DNA from: DATELY01 sp040513115
GTDB lineage: Bacteria > Pseudomonadota > Gammaproteobacteria > Steroidobacterales > Steroidobacteraceae
Direction of reading: 5' to 3'
DNA length: 19,398 nucleotides
NCBI GenBank assembly: GCA_040513115.1
Contig: JBEVDW010000005.1
Span: forward strand, 1 to 19,398
A model generated the notes under the pieces. That model ran no database searches, was not told where the DNA came from, and was given only the letters and a program-made list of their open reading frames with translations. Below, piece after piece: positions 14,153 through 19,398 of this stretch. Position numbers and translations under genes: made by a program. Each line of letters starts with the position of its first letter. Within the stretch, counting starts at the first letter, position 1.

Positions 14153-14980
14153 ATGTACGTCAGGGCGCCCGACATCCGGCCACAAGATGGACCGCTCATC
14201 TGGTCGAAGACCCCCGAGTTCTGCATGGCTTACAACGCGTACTCGGTCGTGATTCCGTATGTCGAGTACTACCTCAACAACGTCATGAATCAGGTCCGCA
14301 AGAAACATGGCGCGGACAATCCGGAGCTAGCCGCAGCACTCACGACGTTCGTCAAGCAGGAGACGAATCACTCGCGCTATCACGTGCGGTTCAATCAGCT
14401 CATGTTCGATGCGGGCATCGAGGGATTGAAGGAACTGGTGGACACCCTGGTCGCAGACTTGAAGATGTTCGCCGAGAAGCGCTCGCTGGCGTTCAACACG
14501 GGCTACTGCGCGGGGTTCGAAAGCATCGCCACGTACGACGCGATATATCTGTTCGAGAAATGCGACCAGTATTTCGAAGGTGCCGGGCAGGGTGCGAACC
14601 TGCTGTTGTGGCACGTGGCGGAGGAATTCGAGCACCGAGCGGTGTGCCACGATGCCTTCCATGCTGTTTCCGGTCGCTATTTCCTGCGCATCTACGCGCT
14701 GTTCTTTGCGTTCTGGCATGTCGGCGGCGCGTTCGTGCGCGCCGAAGAGCTGGTACTGAAGCACTACACGAAAGACCTTCCCGAGAAAGAGAAGCAGCGG
14801 ACATTGCGGCGCTCGAACGCTTTGTTCTGGCGCCAGATCCGCTATGTCGCGCCGCGCATGCTCAAGATACTCTCGCCCTGGTACAACCCGGCCAAGCTGC
14901 GCATGCCGCGCCGGATCCAGGCGGCGCTCGATAAATTCCGTACAGCCGATCCGATCACAGCCCGGATCGAATTTGCCTGA
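14153..14980 (+). CDS. Metal-dependent hydrolase of the PF10118 (COG3687) ferritin-like type
   Basis: 275 residues, ATG 14153, with a modest AGGG site (14141-14144). All-helical. Putative diiron ligands fall in the order expected for a ferritin-like four-helix bundle: E38 in YVEYY, ExxH in KQETNHSRYH (E70, H73, and possibly H77), E123 in GFESIATYD, and ExxH in HVAEEFEHR (E158, H161). This matches proteins annotated as predicted metal-dependent hydrolases (PF10118). The true chemistry of the family is not settled, and an oxygenase-like role is equally compatible with the ligand set. It is divergent from tetR and the epoxide-hydrolase-like gene and probably shares their regulator. It ends 10 bases before the convergent E2 stop. 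Confidence 0.8.
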   Translation: MYVRAPDIRPQDGPLIWSKTPEFCMAYNAYSVVIPYVEYYLNNVMNQVRKKHGADNPELAAALTTFVKQETNHSRYHVRFNQLMFDAGIEGLKELVDTLVADLKMFAEKRSLAFNTGYCAGFESIATYDAIYLFEKCDQYFEGAGQGANLLLWHVAEEFEHRAVCHDAFHAVSGRYFLRIYALFFAFWHVGGAFVRAEELVLKHYTKDLPEKEKQRTLRRSNALFWRQIRYVAPRMLKILSPWYNPAKLRMPRRIQAALDKFRTADPITARIEFA

Positions 14981-14990
14981 GCTGATGTCT

Positions 14991-16232
14991 TCAGCCGCCG
15001 TCGCGAAGCGGCGGAACGAACATCCGTGCTGGATTCTCGAGATAGTTCTTCACCGCGTGGATCAGGCTGGCAGCGACGTGCCCGTCGATGAAGCGGTGAT
15101 CGAACGAGGATGACAGGTTCATCATGCGGCGCACGGCAATCGCGCCGGCATGTACGACCGGTCGCTCGACTGCTCGATTCACACCGATGATGGCCATCTC
15201 GGGCGCATTGATGATGGGTGTGGAAGCGATGCCACCGAGCTTGCCGAGGCTGGTCACCGTAATCGTGGACCCACTGAGCTCTTCGCGGGTGGCGCGATTC
15301 GTTCTTGCGGCTTCGGAGACGCGTCGAGCTTCGCTCGCGATTTCCCACAATGTCTTGTTGTGAGCGTCGCGCACGACGGGGACTTTGAGTCCGTCCGGTG
15401 TTTGGGTCGCGATGCCGACATGCACCGCGGAATGCTGCAGAAGCATGCCGCCGTCGGCATCATAGAGCGCGTTGCATTGAGGGAACTCCGTCAAGGCGCG
15501 CGTCATTGCAATGACAAGAAACGGCAGGTAGGTGAGCTGTTCGGCTGGCTCGAGTTCGGAGTTCAAATCAGTGCGCAGTGCTTCCAGCGCAGTGACGTCC
15601 ACTTCCTCGACATAAGAGAAGTGCGGAATGTTGCGCGTCGCTTCGCTCATGCGCTGTGCGATGACGCGGCGTAACCCAATTACTTTGACTTCGGTGATCT
15701 CGTCCGCACGGGTTTTCCGAGTGGCCGAGGGTGACGGGGCAGAAGACTGCTCGCGCACCATTGCCTGGATATCACCACGGACGATGCGCCCATTCGGTCC
15801 AGTGCCTGCGACACTCGTCAGATCGATGCCCGCCTCACGTGCCTGGCGGCGAATGGCGGGCGAAGTCAACACGCGACCCGTCCGGGCTTCTGCTGGCTGT
15901 TGCTGTGATTTCCGTGCGGCGCTGCTCTCCGCTTTCGGGACCTTCGTCTGATCAGTGCTGCTGGCTTGCGCCGCTTCCGCGCCGGCATCGGGGCTCGTCT
16001 CGAACACAATCAATTCAGCACCGACGGGTACGCGATCGCCGGGTTGTCCCGTGATCGAGATCACCTTGCCTGTGACTGGCGCCGGCACTTCCACCACTGC
16101 CTTCTCGGTCATGACCTCGGCGATCGTGTCTTCTTCGTTCACTTGATCGCCGGGTTTGACACGCCAGCTGACGATCTCGGCTTCGACCGTGCCTTCGCCG
16201 AGATCCGGCAACTTGAAAACGAAGCGGCTCAT
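14991..16232 (-). CDS. bkdB: Branched-chain-type 2-oxoacid dehydrogenase E2 (dihydrolipoamide acyltransferase)
   Basis: 413 residues from ATG 16232, overlapping the E1-beta stop by 4 bases (ATGA). Domains in order: one lipoyl domain (residues 3-78) with the lipoylated lysine K44 in MTEKAVVEVPAP; an Ala/Ser/Gln-rich linker (about 80-118); a peripheral-subunit-binding domain (LTSPAIRRQAREAGIDL to GRIVRGDI, about 122-155); a second linker; and the acyltransferase core (about 180-413) with the active-site H379 and D383 in DHRFIDG. It transfers the acyl group from E1-ThDP to CoA. A single lipoyl domain and pairing with a two-subunit E1 point to the branched-chain or acetoin type. No E3 gene lies in the window, so E3 must come from elsewhere. 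The symbol is by family only. Confidence 0.9.
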   Translation of the reverse strand: MSRFVFKLPDLGEGTVEAEIVSWRVKPGDQVNEEDTIAEVMTEKAVVEVPAPVTGKVISITGQPGDRVPVGAELIVFETSPDAGAEAAQASSTDQTKVPKAESSAARKSQQQPAEARTGRVLTSPAIRRQAREAGIDLTSVAGTGPNGRIVRGDIQAMVREQSSAPSPSATRKTRADEITEVKVIGLRRVIAQRMSEATRNIPHFSYVEEVDVTALEALRTDLNSELEPAEQLTYLPFLVIAMTRALTEFPQCNALYDADGGMLLQHSAVHVGIATQTPDGLKVPVVRDAHNKTLWEIASEARRVSEAARTNRATREELSGSTITVTSLGKLGGIASTPIINAPEMAIIGVNRAVERPVVHAGAIAVRRMMNLSSSFDHRFIDGHVAASLIHAVKNYLENPARMFVPPLRDGG

Positions 16233-17245
16233 CGTGTTTCCATCACCGTCTTGAGCGCAGCGGCGATGCGCTTCTGACCGGGGAAGTATTCCCACTCGAA
16301 CGCATGCGGATAGGGTGTGTCCCAACCGGTGACCCGCTGGATCGGCGCTTCGAGATGCCAGAAGCATTCCTCCTGGATCGTGGCGGACAATTCCGCACCG
16401 AAGCCGCTGAAGCGGGTTGCTTCATGGACCACCACGCAACGGCCGGTCTTGCGTACGGAGGTCGCCAGTGTCTCGACGTCGAGCGGTACGAGCGTGCGCA
16501 CATCGATGATCTCGGCATCGACGCCGGCCAGTTCCGCAGCCGCCTGCGCCACATGCACCATGGTGCCGTAGGTGACGATCGTAGCGTCCTCGCCGGCACG
16601 CACGACTTCGGCAACCGACAACGGCACCTTGAAGTAGCTCTCCGGCACGTCGCCTTTCGGATGCACGCTCCAGGACACGGCGGGCTTGTTCGGGTCGCCG
16701 TCGAATGGACCGTTGTAGATGCGTTTGGGCTCGAAGAACACGACAGGATCATCGTCTTCGATGGCACTGATCAGCAAGCCTTTCGCGTCATATGGGTTCG
16801 ACGGCATCACGACCTTGATGCCGCTCACGTGCGTGAAGATGCCTTCCGGGCTCTGTGAGTGCGTTTGTCCGCCGCGAATGCCTCCGCCGGTTGGCATGCG
16901 AACGGTCACGGGTGCGGAGAAAACGCTGGCACTGCGATAGCGGATGCGCGCGAGCTCGCTCACGATCTGATCGAACGCGGGATAGACGTAGTCGGCAAAC
17001 TGAATCTCGGCGACGGGCCGCAGCCCGTTCACGCCCATGCCGATCGCAGTGCCCACGATGCCGCCTTCGGCAATGGGGGCATCGAGCACGCGATGCTCTC
17101 CATGTTTGCGTTGCAAGCCATCGGTCACGCGAAACACACCGCCGAAGTAGCCGATATCCTGCCCGAGCAGAACGACGGTCGGATCGCGGGTGAGCATCGC
17201 GTCCAGCGCCGAGTTCAGCGCCTGAATCATGTTCATCTGCGCCAT
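16229..17245 (-). CDS. bkdA2: 2-oxoacid dehydrogenase E1 component, beta subunit
   Basis: 338 residues from ATG 17245, two bases after the E1-alpha stop codon; the downstream E2 start overlaps its stop. Typical transketolase-like beta subunit: MIQALNSALDAMLTRDPTVVLLGQDIGYFGGVFRVTDGL at the N-terminus, the conserved DAPIAEGGIVGTAIGMGVNG (catalytic glutamate within IAEGG), AEIQFADYVYPAFDQI, and RMPTGGGIRGGQTHSQSPEG in the cofactor interface. The C-terminal domain has VHEATRFSGFGAE. It forms the alpha2beta2 E1 that decarboxylates a 2-oxoacid on thiamine diphosphate. The overall pattern is closer to branched-chain 2-oxoacid dehydrogenase than to pyruvate dehydrogenase. It is part of a tight three-gene operon with E1-alpha and E2. 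The symbol is by family only. Confidence 0.92.
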   Translation of the reverse strand: MAQMNMIQALNSALDAMLTRDPTVVLLGQDIGYFGGVFRVTDGLQRKHGEHRVLDAPIAEGGIVGTAIGMGVNGLRPVAEIQFADYVYPAFDQIVSELARIRYRSASVFSAPVTVRMPTGGGIRGGQTHSQSPEGIFTHVSGIKVVMPSNPYDAKGLLISAIEDDDPVVFFEPKRIYNGPFDGDPNKPAVSWSVHPKGDVPESYFKVPLSVAEVVRAGEDATIVTYGTMVHVAQAAAELAGVDAEIIDVRTLVPLDVETLATSVRKTGRCVVVHEATRFSGFGAELSATIQEECFWHLEAPIQRVTGWDTPYPHAFEWEYFPGQKRIAAALKTVMETR

Positions 17246-17247
17246 GG

Positions 17248-18498
17248 CTACTGGTTCTCGCGTTCGAGTTGCTCTCGCTGCCGCTGTAGATGGGGCGGCA
17301 GCTCCTTGAACACATCGTCGAACATGCTGCTGCGCTCGAGCCGTGGTCCTTCGTTCAACTGACCCGCCGCGAGCGACTCTTTCCAAGCCGCGGTCACCTG
17401 GGCTTCGAGCTCTGCTTCGAGCGCCTTGTGGCGTTCCTCGGACCATGCGCCCAACGCGATCAGATGTTGCTTCAAGCGTTCCACCGGATCGCCGAGCGGC
17501 CACAGCTTGAATTCGTCCTGGGCACGATAGCGCGAGGGATCATCGCTCGTCGAATGCGCGCCGGCGCGATACGTGACGTGTTCGATGAGCGAGGGACCGA
17601 CGCCGGTACGCGCTCGTTCAGCGGCCCATTGAGTGACGGCGTAAACGGCGAGGAAGTCGTTGCCGTCGACGCGAATGCCCGGAAAGCCATAGCCGTGAGC
17701 GCTCTCGGCGAACGTGCGCCGCTCGCCGCCGGCAAAGCCTTGGAACGTGGAGATCGCCCATTGATTGTTGACCACGTTGAGCACCACGGGCGCCTGATAG
17801 ACAGACGCGAACGTCATGCCGTAGTGATAGTCCGCTTCGGAGGTGCTGCCTTCGCCGATCCAACTGGCCGCAATTCGATCTTCGCCCTTGATCGCCGCGG
17901 CCATCGCCCAACCGACGGCCTGGGGATATTGAGTGGCCAGATTGCCCGAGATCGAAAAGATGTTGCCATCGCCCCAGTGATAGAAGACGGGCATCTGCCG
18001 CCCCTTGCACATGTCGCGCGTGTTCGACAGGCACTGACACATGAGGTCGACGACGCTGCGTCCGCGCGCGATGTGCAAGCCCTGATTGCGGTAGTGGGGA
18101 AACAGCATGTCATCGCGTCGCAGTGCGGTTGCCTGCGCCACCGAAACGGCTTCCTCACCGAATGAGCGCATGTAGAATGAGATGCGACCCTGTCGCTGCA
18201 TGCGTTGCATGCGATCGTCCATGAAGCGGGTGAGCAGCATGTGGCGCAACCCGGTTTGCAGGACGTCGGTGGAGAGGTCAGGATTCCACGGCCCGACGGC
18301 GCGATGGTCGTCATCCAACACTCGGACGAGCTCCACTGCCAAGTGCTCGATGTCACGCGCTCGAGCGGTGACCGGCGGACGCTCGACAGCGCCGGCTGGA
18401 GAGATCTGCACATAGCCGAAGTCCGGTTTGTCGCCTGGCCGTGCCGATGGGTGAGGCACGTGCAATCGGGAGATCCGGCTTCTGCGCTCCGCGTTCAT
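17248..18498 (-). CDS. bkdA1: 2-oxoacid dehydrogenase E1 component, alpha subunit
   Basis: 416 residues, ATG 18498. The thiamine-diphosphate motif runs from GEG (215-217) to NN (244-245), WIGEGSTSEADYHYG to VVNNQWAIS, with the expected spacing of about 27. The loop YRAGAHSTSDDPSRYR (310-325) is the conserved phosphorylation-loop equivalent of branched-chain E1-alpha. The N-terminal extension of about 75 residues before the catalytic domain (FMDDRMQRMQRQGRISFY) is also typical of bacterial BkdA1 rather than of PdhA. First gene of the E1a-E1b-E2 operon, transcribed leftward from the 18499-18888 region. Substrate: branched-chain 2-oxoacids are the default guess; in this setting a side-chain-derived 2-oxoacid is possible. 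The symbol is by family only. Confidence 0.92.
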   Translation of the reverse strand: MNAERRSRISRLHVPHPSARPGDKPDFGYVQISPAGAVERPPVTARARDIEHLAVELVRVLDDDHRAVGPWNPDLSTDVLQTGLRHMLLTRFMDDRMQRMQRQGRISFYMRSFGEEAVSVAQATALRRDDMLFPHYRNQGLHIARGRSVVDLMCQCLSNTRDMCKGRQMPVFYHWGDGNIFSISGNLATQYPQAVGWAMAAAIKGEDRIAASWIGEGSTSEADYHYGMTFASVYQAPVVLNVVNNQWAISTFQGFAGGERRTFAESAHGYGFPGIRVDGNDFLAVYAVTQWAAERARTGVGPSLIEHVTYRAGAHSTSDDPSRYRAQDEFKLWPLGDPVERLKQHLIALGAWSEERHKALEAELEAQVTAAWKESLAAGQLNEGPRLERSSMFDDVFKELPPHLQRQREQLERENQ

Positions 18499-18688
18499 GA
18501 TGTGCTCGCTGCTGGGTTCGGTCCGTAACGCCTTGTCTGTTCGAGGAGAGACGCGTATGGATCATCGCGCTTCGTCACTCAATTGTGGTTACGCACATGC
18601 ACCATGCCGAGTTCGGTGTAACCGCGCACGACTGAGGCCGAAACTCCGGATACGTCTGACGCTCGCGAACGACTGACCACACATCCAC

Positions 18689-18700
18689 ACATATATATGT
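18689..18700. promoter_or_regulatory. Palindrome ACATATATATGT
   Basis: A perfect 12-base palindrome about 190 bases from each divergent start, with TATA-type hexamers that could serve as a -10 box in either direction. No convincing -35 is seen on either side. Operator or promoter element by inference only. Confidence 0.35.
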
Positions 18701-18778
18701 AGGGGAGGTGTTCGCCCGTTGCGCCGCCGCGTCGCGGTCACCCAGCGTTGACTTTCACCCGTGTTTTCTGCTTTCCTC

Positions 18779-18794
18779 TTGTAAGGATTTACAA
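18779..18794. promoter_or_regulatory. Candidate operator TTGTAA-GGAT-TTACAA upstream of the P450
   Basis: An inverted repeat with perfect 6-base arms and a 4-base centre, 94 bases before the P450 start. Flanking CTC on the left and GAG on the right extend the symmetry with one unpaired A. The size suits a dimeric TetR/GntR/MarR-type repressor. No regulator gene adjoins it, and it is not followed by a T-run, so it is not a terminator. Confidence 0.45.
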
Positions 18795-18888
18795 AAGAGC
18801 AGGCCAGGAAGGCCAACGGCACGAGGGATTGCGCCGCACAGACCGCATCGGCTCGAACGCTCGACATAGGGTGCAAGCGGGGGATCAC

Positions 18889-19398
18889 ATGACGTTACAT
18901 CGGCTTCACATCAGCCAGGATCCGTTCTTCACCAGCTCTCCGTACGAACCGGAGTTGCCAGCCGTGCAGCGTCTGGAGGATATCGACCTGGTGGATCCCG
19001 AGCTGTATCACCGCGGCGATCCGCATGCGGCGTGGCGTCTGTTGCGAGAGAAGTCACCGGTGTTCTGGCACGAGAAGGGCACCGCCGGAACGGCCGGCAA
19101 GGGTTTCTGGGTGCTCACTCGGTATGACGACAGCGGCATCGTGTACCGCGACTCGAACCTGTTCAGCAGCGAGAGTGGTCCGTTCGTCGATCTGGGGCTC
19201 TACGATGCGCCGCATCGGATCCTGCCGAGCCTGGACGGCAAGGAGCACCAGCAGCGTCGCAATCTCGTGAATCGCTTTTTCACGCCAACGGCGCTCGAGC
19301 GTTACACCGAATCGATCCGCGGCACCGTGAATCGCTTGTTCGATGCCGTGGCGGATCGCGGCGAATGCGACTTCTGCAAGGACATCGCAGAGAAGCTG
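18889..19398 (+). CDS. Cytochrome P450 (N-terminal 170 residues, 3' end outside window)
   Basis: ATG 18889 with GGGGG at 18879-18883, 5 bases upstream; open to the right edge. Soluble bacterial-type P450, no membrane anchor. Visible segments: IDLVDPELYHRGDPHAAWRL, the conserved entry of class I bacterial P450s; the beta-1 strand FWVLTRYDD; FSSESGPF; and the helix-C motif DGKEHQQRRNLVNRFFTP, in which H and R of HxxxR contact the heme propionates. The heme-Cys loop and I-helix lie beyond the window. It would hydroxylate or epoxidise a hydrophobic substrate with electrons from a ferredoxin; no redox partner is encoded here. Divergent from the E1-alpha gene, with the palindromes at 18689 and 18779 between them. 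Confidence 0.93.
   Translation, partial: MTLHRLHISQDPFFTSSPYEPELPAVQRLEDIDLVDPELYHRGDPHAAWRLLREKSPVFWHEKGTAGTAGKGFWVLTRYDDSGIVYRDSNLFSSESGPFVDLGLYDAPHRILPSLDGKEHQQRRNLVNRFFTPTALERYTESIRGTVNRLFDAVADRGECDFCKDIAEKL

Larger units (their letters stand above)
18499..18888. other. 390-base divergent control region (bkd-like operon / P450)
   Basis: No credible gene is seen in either strand. It holds two clean palindromes, at 18689-18700 and 18779-18794, and a TTGACT hexamer at 18748-18753 that has no good -10 partner at 17 bases. It also has a short direct repeat AGGCCA at 18801-18806 and 18810-18815. The part next to the P450 (18743-18800) is noticeably A+T-richer than its surroundings. Promoters of both divergent units must lie here, but none can be fixed by eye. 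Confidence 0.6.

Noticed and set aside
14981..15014. Short hairpins (GCTGA/TCAGC and CCGCCG/CGGCGG) at the convergent hydrolase / E2 junction as a bidirectional terminator
   Set aside because: Short stems, one of them within the E2 coding end, and no T-run.
18589..18888. Minus-strand open frame of 99 codons in the divergent control region
   Set aside because: GTG start without a ribosome binding site, Arg-rich composition, and it would cover both palindromes and the presumed promoters.
1..19398. CRISPR array, tRNA/rRNA, insertion sequence or phage genes
   Set aside because: None recognised by eye on either strand; no repeated spacer pattern, cloverleaf or transposase motif was seen.

Overview
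The window is G+C-rich, densely coded bacterial DNA with Shine-Dalgarno starts (AGGAG or GGGGG types) and ordinary use of TGA as a stop. The gene content fits an accessory catabolic region of a Gram-negative proteobacterium that degrades or modifies hydrophobic compounds: cytochrome P450, SDR, DUF1214, sulfotransferase, luciferase-like monooxygenase, aminoglycoside-phosphotransferase-like proteins, a limonene-epoxide-hydrolase-like protein and a branched-chain-type 2-oxoacid dehydrogenase. Steroid or terpenoid degraders such as Steroidobacter-like gammaproteobacteria carry similar sets. The taxonomic placement is inference, not proof.

Layout. (A) 1-7026, all minus strand, reading right to left: an AraC-type regulator, a canonical phosphotransferase, a second phosphotransferase-like protein without the HGD catalytic motif, a small DUF6285-like protein, a C-terminal remnant of a P450, an SDR, a DUF1214 protein and a sulfotransferase cut by the window edge. 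Gaps are short and several genes overlap by 4-7 bases, so this is probably one or two operons. (B) 7315-12927: two diverged paralogues of a polytopic membrane family (AveC-spirocyclase-like, from memory). They flank a luciferase-like monooxygenase, a DUF7064/7065-like lipocalin-fold protein and a second AraC-type regulator. The second paralogue is followed by another membrane-protein gene broken by one in-frame TGA. (C) 12951-14980: a limonene-epoxide-hydrolase-like protein and a TetR regulator, divergent from a ferritin-like metal-dependent hydrolase, with a promoter/operator arrangement between them. (D) 14991-18498: a three-gene operon for E1-alpha, E1-beta and E2 of a branched-chain-type 2-oxoacid dehydrogenase, with no E3 gene in the window. 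(E) 18499-18888: a 390-base divergent control region with two palindromes. (F) 18889-19398: the 5' part of an intact P450, running off the right edge.

How it may work together (inference): oxygenases, SDR and epoxide hydrolase would functionalise a terpenoid or steroid-like substrate, the dehydrogenase complex would convert a branched 2-oxoacid to an acyl-CoA, and three local regulators would control separate modules. The strongest regulatory signal is a pair of 13-base direct repeats (TGGCCAnATTTGA) exactly 21 bases apart, just upstream of a -10 box, between the second AraC gene and the membrane protein it faces. This is classical AraC-type operator geometry. The least described parts are the paired AveC-like membrane proteins, the phosphotransferase with KGN in place of HGD, and the two decayed genes.
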